A stretch of DNA of 64,000 nucleotides from Pannonibacter carbonis (GTDB lineage: Bacteria; Pseudomonadota; Alphaproteobacteria; Rhizobiales; Stappiaceae), in assembly GCF_003012935.1 (NCBI RefSeq), contig NZ_PUDR01000018.1:1-64000 (forward strand), read 5' to 3'. The notes beneath the pieces are model-generated. The model saw only the letters and a program-made list of their open reading frames with translations, was not told the DNA's origin and made no database searches. Of this stretch, positions 27,069 through 35,466 are shown one piece after another. The position numbers were made by a program, and so were the translations under genes. Positions within the stretch are counted from its first letter, which is position 1. Each line of letters begins with the position of its first letter.

Positions 27069-28334
27069 ATGAGGACGTGGAAGACCTATCTCTTGCTGAC
27101 AGCCGCATTGACGCTGGCGACAAGCCCCGCAAAGGCGGATCTCCTGTTCTGGTCGACCCAGGCCAAGCCGGTCGAGGAAACCCAGAAGATGCGCGACAAC
27201 GTGCTCGCCGGCTTTGGCGAGACGGTTGACTATCAGGCCAGCGACGGTGGGCCTTGGCTCACCCGCATCCAGGCCGAGACCCAGGCCGGCTCTGGCACCA
27301 TCGCGGTTCTTGGCGGTCTGCACGGTGACTTCACCTCGATCAGCGCGAACCTTGCTGACCTTGGTGCCGTCGATCTGGGCGGAGCAGCGGTCAACCCGAA
27401 CTTCATGGCTCTCGGCCAGCTCGGCTCAGGCGAACAGAAATACCTGCCGTGGATGCAGGCGACCTACATCATGGCCGCCAACAAGAAGGCCCTGCCCTAC
27501 CTGCCGGCGGGGGCTGACCTGAATGCCCTGACCTATGATCAGCTGATTGCCTGGAGCAAGGCCGTTGCCGAGGCGACCGGGGGCCCGAAATTCGGCTTCC
27601 CCGCTGGGCCGAAGGGCCTGAAGCACCGTTTCTTCCAGGGCTACCTTCTGCCTTCCTTCGCCGAATCGACCGTGACCAAGTTCCGCTCGGCCGAAGCCGA
27701 ACAGGCCTGGACCAAGTTCAAGGACCTGTGGAGCTACACCAATCCCGCCTCGACCGGCTACGGCTTCCTGCAGGAACAGCTCCTGACGGAGGAAGTCTGG
27801 ATCGCCTTTGACCACACGGCCCGGCTCGCCGACGCCTTTAATCAGAAGCCGGATGACTTCGTCGCCTTCCCGGCGCCCGCCGGTCCCGCCGGCCGCGGCT
27901 TCATGCCCGTGGTTGCCGGCATTGCCATCCCATCGACAGCGCCGGACATGGAAAAGGCCAAGGCCCTCGTTGCCTACATGCTGAAGCCGGAAACACAGAT
28001 CGCAACGCTCCGGGCCACCAACTTCTTCCCGGTCGTGGACGTGACCCTTCCCGATGACATGCCGGCCTCGGTCAAGGCCTCCGGTGCCGCCATCGCAGCC
28101 ATGACGGGTGCGGCGGACGCCAAGCCGGCCCTGCTGCCGATGGGGCTTGGCGAAGCCGGTGGCAAGTTCAACCAGGTCTATATCGACACGTTCGAGCGGA
28201 TTGTCCTCGCCAACCAGGACGTCCGGACCGTGCTGGACAGCCAGGCCGAGGCGCTTCGGGCGATCATGAAGGAAACCGGTGCACCCTGCTGGGCACCGGA
28301 CAAGCCGTCCGAAGGCGCCTGCCCGGTCGACTGA
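27069..28334 (+). CDS. ABC sugar transporter, periplasmic binding protein
   Basis: A 421-residue family 1 extracellular solute-binding protein. The signal peptide (LLLTAALTLATSPAKA) is followed by the mature start DLLFWSTQAKP. GGGAGG precedes ATG 27069. It is the first structural gene after the LacI regulator and is followed by two permeases and an ATPase. The sugar is not identified; the downstream GH63-like hydrolase suggests a small glycoside. A hairpin lies between it and the permease genes. Confidence 0.85.
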   Translation: MRTWKTYLLLTAALTLATSPAKADLLFWSTQAKPVEETQKMRDNVLAGFGETVDYQASDGGPWLTRIQAETQAGSGTIAVLGGLHGDFTSISANLADLGAVDLGGAAVNPNFMALGQLGSGEQKYLPWMQATYIMAANKKALPYLPAGADLNALTYDQLIAWSKAVAEATGGPKFGFPAGPKGLKHRFFQGYLLPSFAESTVTKFRSAEAEQAWTKFKDLWSYTNPASTGYGFLQEQLLTEEVWIAFDHTARLADAFNQKPDDFVAFPAPAGPAGRGFMPVVAGIAIPSTAPDMEKAKALVAYMLKPETQIATLRATNFFPVVDVTLPDDMPASVKASGAAIAAMTGAADAKPALLPMGLGEAGGKFNQVYIDTFERIVLANQDVRTVLDSQAEALRAIMKETGAPCWAPDKPSEGACPVD

Positions 28335-28380
28335 GACATCGACGACGTCGGCTGGTTCCTCCGGCTTCCATCCCCGTCTA

Positions 28381-28412
28381 CAGCCGGGCCGCAAACCCAT
28401 GCGGTCCGGCTG
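28381..28412 (+). terminator. intercistronic hairpin after the binding-protein gene
   Basis: CAGCCGGGCCGCA and TGCGGTCCGGCTG pair over 13 positions with one mismatch around a 6-nt loop, between the binding protein and the permeases. Such hairpins commonly stabilise the upstream mRNA and cut downstream expression, matching the high need for binding protein. Confidence 0.6.
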
Positions 28413-28441
28413 ACAATCCCCTGCGGTGAAGGACCCTGACC

Positions 28442-29287
28442 ATGGGCTCGACACGCCTGCCCTATCTCCTGTTGCTGCCCTCCGTGCTGTTCCTGGGGGT
28501 GTTCTTCCTCTATCCGTTCGCGCTGGTTGCCTGGGAGGCGTTCAACCGGGACGGAACCCCGACGCTTGCCCATTTCCAGACCATGGCCAGCCACTGGAAA
28601 TTCGGCACCGCCCTGACCAACACCCTGTTGCTGGCAGCTGTAGTCGTGCCGATCCAGCTCGGGCTGGCACTTGCCATGGCCGTGCTTGTCACCCGCATGA
28701 CGCGCGGCCGCGACATGGCGCTCTATGTCTTCACCATCCCGCTTGGCATTTCGGACCTCGCCGCCGGCATCATCTGGCTCGCGATCTTTGAACAGACCGG
28801 GTTCCTCAATTCGATGCTGCAGGCCGTCGGGGCTGTGGATGGACCGCGCATCTGGCTTGGCTACCAGGACAAGGCTACGATCTTCCTCGCCGTTGTCCTC
28901 GCCGAGGTTTGGCGCGCCACGGCGATCATGCTGGTGATCCTCGTTGCCGGAATGGGCCTCATCCCGAAGGAGTACAAGGAAGCGGCCGAAGTCTTTGGCG
29001 CCTCGCCGTGGCAGCGCTTCACCCGCGTCACCCTGCCTCTGCTGCGGCCCAGCCTGCAGACCGCGCTGATCCTGCGCACGATCCTCGCACTGGAAGTTTT
29101 TGCCGTCGTCTCGGCGCTCGGCGGCACCAACCTGCCGGTGCTGATGAGTGAGACCTATGTCTGGCAATTTGATCTGCAGGACAGGCATGTGGCCGCAGCC
29201 TACGCCATGGTGATCCTCGGCATCTCGATTGCGTTCACGCTGATCATCCTGCGCGTCCTGCATGTCCCCAAGGAGGCCCGCACATGA
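28442..29287 (+). CDS. ABC sugar transporter, permease (MalF type)
   Basis: A 281-residue inner-membrane permease with six hydrophobic spans. The cytoplasmic EAA loop reads EYKEAAEVFGASPWQRFTRV, which docks to the ATPase. GAAGGA precedes ATG 28442. It overlaps the next permease gene by ATGA at 29284. It belongs to the carbohydrate uptake CUT1 class. Confidence 0.88.
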   Translation: MGSTRLPYLLLLPSVLFLGVFFLYPFALVAWEAFNRDGTPTLAHFQTMASHWKFGTALTNTLLLAAVVVPIQLGLALAMAVLVTRMTRGRDMALYVFTIPLGISDLAAGIIWLAIFEQTGFLNSMLQAVGAVDGPRIWLGYQDKATIFLAVVLAEVWRATAIMLVILVAGMGLIPKEYKEAAEVFGASPWQRFTRVTLPLLRPSLQTALILRTILALEVFAVVSALGGTNLPVLMSETYVWQFDLQDRHVAAAYAMVILGISIAFTLIILRVLHVPKEART

Positions 29288-30105
29288 CACGCGAACCGGC
29301 CCATCGCCGCCGCGCCCGGCAGCTGACTATGGCTTTGGTGATCCTTCTGGGCGCCTGGGTTCTGGTGCCGATCTACCTGCTCGTGGTCAATTCGCTGTCC
29401 TCGCCAGCCGAGGTCAATGGGTTCCCCAAGAGCTTCGTCCCCTCCTTCGACACCGGCAGCCTCGGCTTCTTCCTGGGCTTTGCCGGCGTGACCCGGGCCC
29501 TGCTCAACTCGGTTCTGGTCGCCGCCCTCACCATGGTGCTGTCGATCGGCCTTGGCGCGCCGGCGGGCTATGCCCTGTCGCGCTTCGAGTTCCCGGGCAA
29601 GAGTTCCTATCGCCTCCTGGTGCTGATGACACGCGCGTTCCCGCTGCCGCTGCTGGCGCTGCCGCTGGCGGTGCTGTTTATCCGCACCGGCCTTGATGAC
29701 AGCATCCTTGGCCTCGCCCTCGTGCACACGTCGCTGGCACTCCCCTTCGCGATCCTGATCACCTATTCCCTGTTCTCCGGCATCCCGCTCGAACTGGAAG
29801 AGGCGGCCTGGACGCTGGGCTGCACCCGGCTGCAGGCGTTTCGCAAGGTGATCCTGCCACTGGTCCTGCCGGGGATCACGGCGTCTGCAATCTTCGCCTT
29901 CGTCATCTCCTGGAACGAGGTCTTTGCCGCGTCCGTGCTGACGATCCAGAACCGGACGTTGACCGCCTTCCTGCTGCAATCCCTCGACGTGTCGCCGATG
30001 CCCCTGAAGTTCGCAGGCGGCTTCGTCCTGGTGCTGCCGGCGCTCATCTTCATCTTCGCCGTGCGTCGCTACCTCTTCGCCATGTGGGGCATTGCCAACC
30101 GCTGA
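29284..30105 (+). CDS. ABC sugar transporter, permease (MalG type)
   Basis: A 273-residue partner permease with six spans and an EAA loop in ELEEAAWTLGCTRLQAFRKV. It starts inside the stop of the preceding gene, so the two are translated together and should form a heterodimer. About 106 bp then separate it from the ATPase gene. Confidence 0.88.
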   Translation: MTREPAHRRRARQLTMALVILLGAWVLVPIYLLVVNSLSSPAEVNGFPKSFVPSFDTGSLGFFLGFAGVTRALLNSVLVAALTMVLSIGLGAPAGYALSRFEFPGKSSYRLLVLMTRAFPLPLLALPLAVLFIRTGLDDSILGLALVHTSLALPFAILITYSLFSGIPLELEEAAWTLGCTRLQAFRKVILPLVLPGITASAIFAFVISWNEVFAASVLTIQNRTLTAFLLQSLDVSPMPLKFAGGFVLVLPALIFIFAVRRYLFAMWGIANR

Positions 30106-30211
30106 AGCCGTTCCGGCAAAAGCGGGACGCCGTTTGCGGCCCAGGTCGCGTGAAACCAATGAGCGAGATTTCGCCGGCTGAGAGGCCGGCCCCAGAAAAG
30201 GGTACAATTCG

Positions 30212-31258
30212 ATGGCCGTCATCGAGATCAAATCCGTCGCCAAGTCCTTTGGCAGCTTCACCGCGCTGCACTCGGTCGATCTGGCCATTGCAGACCGCGA
30301 GTTCATGGTGCTGCTCGGCGCCTCGGGCTGTGGCAAGACCACCTTGCTGCGCATGATCGCCGGCCTCGAAACACCGAGCGAGGGCGAAATCTGGATTGGC
30401 GGCCGCCGCGTCGATCACCTGCCGCCGCGCGAGCGCGGCATCGCCATGGTGTTCCAGAACTACGCCGTGTTTCCGCATCTGACGGTCTACGAGAACATCG
30501 CCTTCGGCCTGCGGATGAAGAAGCTGCCCCAGGCCGAGGTGGACCGCCGCGTCACCCGCACGGCCGAACTGATGCATATCGAGCAACTGCTGAAACGCTA
30601 CTCGGGGCAGCTGTCCGGCGGCCAGCGCCAGCGCGTTGCGGTCGCCCGGGCGCTGGCCATGGAACCGGACGTCATCCTGATGGACGAGCCGTTGTCCAAC
30701 CTTGATGCGCTCTTGCGGCTGGAGATGCGTGCAGAGCTGAAGGGGGTTCTCGCCGCCTCCAAGACCACAACCATCTATGTCACCCATGACCAGGTCGAGG
30801 CAATGAGCCTCGCCGACCGCATCTCCGTCATGCATCAGGGCCGCATCATCCAGTCTGCGTCCCCGATCGAGGTCTACCGGGACCCGGCCGCCCGCTTTGT
30901 CGGATCGTTCATCGGCAACCCGCCGATGAATTTCCTGCCCGCCCGGCGGGTGGGACCGGGCGACTGGCAGGTCGCCGGACTGGCCCTGTCCGGGCCATCG
31001 ACGGACGCGGATGAAGCAGACTTCGCCATCCGGCCGGAAGATCTGAGCCTGGCGGACGCGGGGCTGCCGGCCGAAGTGCGCGTCGTCGAACCGCTTGGTC
31101 CCCATGTCCTGGTCACCTGCGACGTTGCCGGTCACGCCTTCCGTGCCATCCTTGACAACGAGACCCGGGCAGCCCCCGGCGACCGTCTGTCGCTCGCCCC
31201 GCTCCCCGGTCGCGCCCGCTGGTTTGATCGCACCACCCAACGCGCCCTGTCCGCCTGA
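30212..31258 (+). CDS. ABC sugar transporter, ATPase (MalK/UgpC type)
   Basis: A 348-residue ATPase. Walker A is GASGCGKTT, the signature LSGGQRQRVAVARALA, Walker B VILMDEPLSNLD, and the switch histidine lies in YVTHDQ. The C-terminal TOBE domain (from about residue 235) includes FAIRPEDLSLAD and is the usual regulatory part of CUT1 ATPases. It completes the importer and ends 7 bp before the hydrolase gene. Confidence 0.92.
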   Translation: MAVIEIKSVAKSFGSFTALHSVDLAIADREFMVLLGASGCGKTTLLRMIAGLETPSEGEIWIGGRRVDHLPPRERGIAMVFQNYAVFPHLTVYENIAFGLRMKKLPQAEVDRRVTRTAELMHIEQLLKRYSGQLSGGQRQRVAVARALAMEPDVILMDEPLSNLDALLRLEMRAELKGVLAASKTTTIYVTHDQVEAMSLADRISVMHQGRIIQSASPIEVYRDPAARFVGSFIGNPPMNFLPARRVGPGDWQVAGLALSGPSTDADEADFAIRPEDLSLADAGLPAEVRVVEPLGPHVLVTCDVAGHAFRAILDNETRAAPGDRLSLAPLPGRARWFDRTTQRALSA

Positions 31259-31265
31259 GGCTCCC

Positions 31266-32546
31266 ATGACCCCGAATGACATCCGCTCCGCCGCTGCCGA
31301 AATCCTGCGTGAGAACGACCGCGGCGCCTACACGGTCCCGACGAAGGGGCTCTATCCGTTCCAGTGGAATTGGGACAGCTGCCTCACAGCCCTCGGGCTC
31401 GCCCAGCTTGACGAAGATCGGGCCTGGACCGAAATCGAGACGCTATTTGCCCATCAGTGGCCGGACGGCATGGTGCCGCATATCGTCTTCCACGTGTATG
31501 ACGATGGCTATTTCCCCGGCCCTGACGTCTGGGCGACCGGCCGGCCGACCCCGACCTCCGGCATCACCCAGCCGCCAGTCGCGGGATTTGCCCTGCGCCG
31601 GCTGTTCGAGACCGCAACCGACGGCGAGGCTGCCAAACGGCGCGCACGCGCCCTACTCGGCGCCGTTGATCGCTGGCATGCCTGGTTCTACGAGATGCGG
31701 GACCCGGCTGGCGAAGGACTGGTGGCGATCATCCATCCCTGGGAGTCAGGCCGCGACAACTCGATTGACTGGGACGACGCCTTCGAGCGGGTGCCCCGCG
31801 ACGGCATCGCCCCCTACACACGCCGCGATACCCAGCATGCGGACCCGGACCATCGCCCGACCAATGCGCAGTACGACCGCTATCTCTGGCTCGTCGAGCG
31901 GTTCCGGTCGCTCGGCTGGGACAACACGAAGCTGCACGACGCCTCGCCTTTCCAGGTCGTCGACCCCGGTTTCAATGCCATCCTGATCCGCTCCTGCGCC
32001 GACCTTGCCTGGCTCGCCGACTGGCTCGATGAGCCCGAGATCGCCCGCGTGAACCGGGAGCGTGCCTCCAGGGGTCTTGCCGCGCTCGAAAGCCTCTGGA
32101 GCGCCGGGCATGGCCAGTACTTGTGCCGCGACCGCCGCACCGGGGCGCTGATCGACAGCCCGTCCGTAGGGGGACTGTTGCCAGCCTTTGCCCCGATATC
32201 ACCGGCCCGGGCCAAGGCCATCGCGACCCGGATCCAGGCGCTCGCCGCCAGCGCGCGGTATCTGGTCCCGAGCCACGATCCGGCCGACCCCCGGTTTTCA
32301 GCCAAGCGCTACTGGCGCGGCCCGACCTGGCTGATCGTCAACTACATGATCGCCGATGGCCTGACCCGCGCCGGCGAGTGGGAGACCGCCAACGCGATCC
32401 GCAGCGCCTCCATCGACCTCATCACCACCGGCGGCTTTGCCGAATACTACGATCCCCACACCGGCGAACCCTGCGGTGGTGGCCGCTTTACCTGGACTGC
32501 CGCCATGGTCCTTGAATTCCTCAAGTCGGCCGAGCCGCAGCCATGA
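31266..32546 (+). CDS. GH63/MGH1-like glycoside hydrolase
   Basis: A 426-residue cytoplasmic (alpha/alpha)6-barrel glycosidase with the size and motifs of the MGH1-like GH63 branch, which includes mannosylglycerate and glucosylglycerate hydrolases. Visible motifs are YPFQWNWDSCLTALGL, HPWESGRDNSIDWDD (its Asp is the likely acid), YWRGPTWLIVNYMIADGL and FAEYYDPHTGEPCGG (its Glu is the likely base). ATG 31266 follows the ATPase gene directly; a longer reading overlaps that gene. No signal peptide is present, so it acts on the sugar after import. Substrate assignment to a glycosylglycerate-type compound is inference from the family. Confidence 0.75.
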   Translation: MTPNDIRSAAAEILRENDRGAYTVPTKGLYPFQWNWDSCLTALGLAQLDEDRAWTEIETLFAHQWPDGMVPHIVFHVYDDGYFPGPDVWATGRPTPTSGITQPPVAGFALRRLFETATDGEAAKRRARALLGAVDRWHAWFYEMRDPAGEGLVAIIHPWESGRDNSIDWDDAFERVPRDGIAPYTRRDTQHADPDHRPTNAQYDRYLWLVERFRSLGWDNTKLHDASPFQVVDPGFNAILIRSCADLAWLADWLDEPEIARVNRERASRGLAALESLWSAGHGQYLCRDRRTGALIDSPSVGGLLPAFAPISPARAKAIATRIQALAASARYLVPSHDPADPRFSAKRYWRGPTWLIVNYMIADGLTRAGEWETANAIRSASIDLITTGGFAEYYDPHTGEPCGGGRFTWTAAMVLEFLKSAEPQP

Positions 32547-33256
32547 CGCCCTTGCCCGCAACCACCAGATCGCTGTTCCATGTGGCCGTGGTCATGGCCC
32601 ATCCCGATGACGCGGAGATCTATCTCGGTGGCACCATCCTGGCCTGGCACCAGATGGGAGCCCGTGTGCACATCGTCATCGCGACCGACGGGGCCAAGGG
32701 CGGACAACTTCCTCCGGCAGACCTTGCGCGCCGAAGGGTAGACGAGGCGCGTGCCGGTGCAGATATCCTTGGTGCGTCGCTGACCCTTGCCGGACATGGC
32801 GATGGCGGCCTGTCCAGCGACATGGACCTTGTGGCGCATCTGCGCTCGATCCTGATCAATCTTGCACCGGACCTAGTGGTCACCCATGCCGGGAACGACT
32901 ATCACGCCGATCACCGCGCTCTGGCCACAGCGGTTCGGGCCGCGGCGAGCTTTTCAATGCCCGTGATCGTCTGTGACACCATGATGGGCACCGGGTTCGA
33001 GCCGACCCATTATATTGACACCTCATTCTTCGCTGATACCAAAAGCGCCGCGATCCGCTGCCACGTGTCACAGGATCCGGAGCGGTTCGTTGCCTCGGCA
33101 ACGCTGCTGTCGCGGTTCCGGTCCGCTCAATGCGGCCAGCCGGAAGGCCATGCGGAAGCCTTGCGCTTCGATCCCGCCTATCCCTTTGCCGACATCCGCA
33201 ACCTGCTGCCGCCCGCCCCCGGCCTCAAGCCCGTCCGGGCCCGTGGTCCGGCCTGA
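32543..33256 (+). CDS. PIG-L (LmbE-like) deacetylase family protein
   Basis: A 237-residue zinc-dependent amidohydrolase. AHPDDAEIYLGG gives the zinc-binding His-Pro-Asp-Asp site, and HAGNDYHADHRAL supplies the third His and a catalytic pair. Members remove acetyl groups from N-acetylglucosaminyl compounds. It overlaps the hydrolase gene by ATGA at 32543, so the two activities probably act on the same imported compound, for example an N-acetylated glycoside. The exact substrate is unknown. Confidence 0.85.
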   Translation: MTPLPATTRSLFHVAVVMAHPDDAEIYLGGTILAWHQMGARVHIVIATDGAKGGQLPPADLARRRVDEARAGADILGASLTLAGHGDGGLSSDMDLVAHLRSILINLAPDLVVTHAGNDYHADHRALATAVRAAASFSMPVIVCDTMMGTGFEPTHYIDTSFFADTKSAAIRCHVSQDPERFVASATLLSRFRSAQCGQPEGHAEALRFDPAYPFADIRNLLPPAPGLKPVRARGPA

Positions 33257-33343
33257 ACCCTCAATGTACCCGCTGCTTCTCGCAAGGATTGCCGCGTCAT
33301 CGGCTGCACGTCAGCAAGGCCGCATCTCAGGCGTCATCCAAAG

Positions 33344-33375
33344 TTCATATGAAGGTCAAATAGAATTCATATGAA
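33344..33375. promoter_or_regulatory. twin palindromic operator upstream of the DeoR-type gene
   Basis: TTCATATGAA occurs twice, at 33344-33353 and 33366-33375, 22 bp apart (two helical turns), so both copies face the same side of the DNA. The pair lies 116 bp upstream of the DeoR-family gene and is most simply its operator. Confidence 0.65.
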
Positions 33376-33490
33376 AATCCTACACCGTCCGCATCGGTCC
33401 TGACCCGCCATCGCCGCTGCCCTGTTTCTCCCTTCAGGCAGATCGGATCGCTCACGGTCGGACCGTTCAGATGCAAGCGATGGCGAACGG

Positions 33491-34285
33491 ATGTTTGGGC
33501 AACAACAGGTGACAAGGCGGCAGGCCGAGATCGTCGATCTCGTCAGGGCGAACGGCTTCGTGCCGGTCGAGCGTCTCGCGACGCAGTTTGCCGTCACGGC
33601 CCAGACTATTCGCCGCGAAATCAATCACCTGTGCAAGCTCGGCCTGCTGCGCCGGACCCATGGCGGTGTCGAGCAGCCGGTGGTGAATGGCAATGCCCAT
33701 TACAGCGCCCGCCGCATTCTCAACCTGCCGGCCAAGCGCGCAATTGCCAACATCGTGGCAGGTCTTGTGCCGGATGGCGCGTCGCTGGCGTTTTCAATCG
33801 GAACAACATCCGAGATCGTCATGCAGGCGCTGGGCGGTCATGCCGGACTGCGTGTCTTCACCAACAACCTCAATGTTGCCTATGCCGCGACAGACATGAC
33901 TGGCTGCGAAGTCTCGATCGCCGGTGGACGGTTGCGGCCGGGCGATCGGGACGTGCTTGGGGCGGCAGCGGAGGAGTTCTTCGCCAGCTACAAGGTCGAT
34001 TTCGGCATTCTCGGGGTGGCTGGCATCGAGGATGATGGAACTGTCCTCGACTTCAGCGAAGACGAAGCTGGCGTCCGCCAGGCGATCATTGCGAACTGCC
34101 GCCATCCCATCCTTGTGCTTGACCACAGCAAGATCGGCCGCAGCGCCCATGTCCGGGGCGGCCACTTACGTCAGGCGCACACGATCGTTTCTGACAGGCC
34201 GCTTCCCGACACTCTTCAGGCCCTGCTTGCCGGGAGCAGCACAGTCATGCTCAGCCCGATATCGGAGGCACCATGCCCGCAGTGA
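33491..34285 (+). CDS. DeoR/GlpR-family transcriptional regulator
   Basis: A 264-residue repressor. The N-terminal winged helix-turn-helix reads RQAEIVDLVRANGFVPVERL, then AVTAQTIRREINHLCKLGLL and RTHGGV. The C-terminal sugar-phosphate-sensing domain contains AFSIGTTSEIVMQAL and FGILGVAGIEDDG. DeoR-type repressors of this GlpR branch usually respond to a phosphorylated sugar or glycerol phosphate. It overlaps the start of the ABC ATPase gene by 13 bp and should control the following importer operon. Confidence 0.9.
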   Translation: MFGQQQVTRRQAEIVDLVRANGFVPVERLATQFAVTAQTIRREINHLCKLGLLRRTHGGVEQPVVNGNAHYSARRILNLPAKRAIANIVAGLVPDGASLAFSIGTTSEIVMQALGGHAGLRVFTNNLNVAYAATDMTGCEVSIAGGRLRPGDRDVLGAAAEEFFASYKVDFGILGVAGIEDDGTVLDFSEDEAGVRQAIIANCRHPILVLDHSKIGRSAHVRGGHLRQAHTIVSDRPLPDTLQALLAGSSTVMLSPISEAPCPQ

Positions 34286-35397
34286 TGCCTCTTGCTGAAG
34301 CCGGGACCACTCCCGCAGCGCGTCCCCTCGGCACTACGGCCAGCAGCGGCCAGTCGATCCGTCTTGCCGGCGTCACCAAGACCTGGGGCGCCACAACGGC
34401 CGTCGACAATATCGACCTCGACGTTCCTGCCGGGTCCTTCACCGTCCTGCTCGGCCCGTCCGGCTGCGGCAAGTCCACCACCTTGCGCATGATCGCGGGA
34501 CTGGAGCCGATTGAATCCGGACGACTGATGTTCGGGGACAAGGACGTCACGCGCCTGCCGGCCGCGCAACGCGATATCTCGATGGTGTTTCAGTCCTACG
34601 CCCTGTTCCCGCATCTGAGCGTCGCCGAAAACATCATCTTCGGCCTCAAGGTGCGCCGCGTGTCCCGCTCCGAGCGTGATGCGCGGCTGAAGCGTGTGGC
34701 CGCGCTCCTGGGCTTGTCGGGCCTCATCCACCGCAAGCCTTCGGAACTCTCCGGTGGCCAGCAGCAGCGGGTGGCCCTTGGACGCGCGATCATCGCCGAG
34801 CGCCCGATCTGCCTGATGGACGAACCGCTGTCGAACCTCGACGCCAAGCTGCGGCACGAGATGCGCGTCGAGATCCGCGCCCTGCAGCAGCAACTCGGCT
34901 TCACCATGGTCTATGTCACCCATGATCAGGTCGAGGCGATCACCATGGCTGACCAGGTCGTGCTGATGAACAGCGGCCGGATCGAGCAGGTTGCCAGCCC
35001 GCGCGAGATTTATGCCCGGCCGGCCAGCCCCTTTGCTGCCCGCTTCATCGGCACACCGCCAATGAACATCCTCGACCTCGATCCCCTGACCGATGGCAAG
35101 GCGACGGGGTTGCTGCTCGGCATCCGGCCGGAATCTGTCGAACGCGCCGGCACCGAGCGGCCTGCGACTCTGCGCGGCACCGTGTCGGCAATCGAGTTTC
35201 TGGGTGCTGACACCCTGGTTGATTGCACGGTCGGCACGCAAACCCTGCAGCTCCGGCTCGCCGGCGGCACGGATGTCGACCGGGGCAAGCCGCTGGACCT
35301 GCATCTGCCACAGCATGAACTGCACCTCTTCGATGCAGCAACCGGCCAGCGCCAGGACCACAGGCTTCACGAAATCGGGCCGCTTCTGCGGCTCTGA
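34273..35397 (+). CDS. ugpC: ABC transporter ATPase, UgpC type
   Basis: A 374-residue CUT1 ATPase. It has Walker A GPSGCGKST, signature LSGGQQQRVALGRAII, Walker B CLMDEPLSNLDAKL and the switch YVTHDQ, with a C-terminal TOBE domain. GGAGG precedes ATG 34273 within the end of the regulator gene. The first 30 residues before IRLAGVTKTWG are an extension with no clear role. The Ugp label follows the resemblance of the binding protein at 35467; some relatives import other sugars or polyols. Confidence 0.82.
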   Translation: MPAVMPLAEAGTTPAARPLGTTASSGQSIRLAGVTKTWGATTAVDNIDLDVPAGSFTVLLGPSGCGKSTTLRMIAGLEPIESGRLMFGDKDVTRLPAAQRDISMVFQSYALFPHLSVAENIIFGLKVRRVSRSERDARLKRVAALLGLSGLIHRKPSELSGGQQQRVALGRAIIAERPICLMDEPLSNLDAKLRHEMRVEIRALQQQLGFTMVYVTHDQVEAITMADQVVLMNSGRIEQVASPREIYARPASPFAARFIGTPPMNILDLDPLTDGKATGLLLGIRPESVERAGTERPATLRGTVSAIEFLGADTLVDCTVGTQTLQLRLAGGTDVDRGKPLDLHLPQHELHLFDAATGQRQDHRLHEIGPLLRL

Positions 35398-35466
35398 CGC
35401 ATGTCTCCGCAGGGAGGCTTCCTGACCCGGCACCAGCCAGGCAGGTTCAATCAAGGGAAGGCAGCC

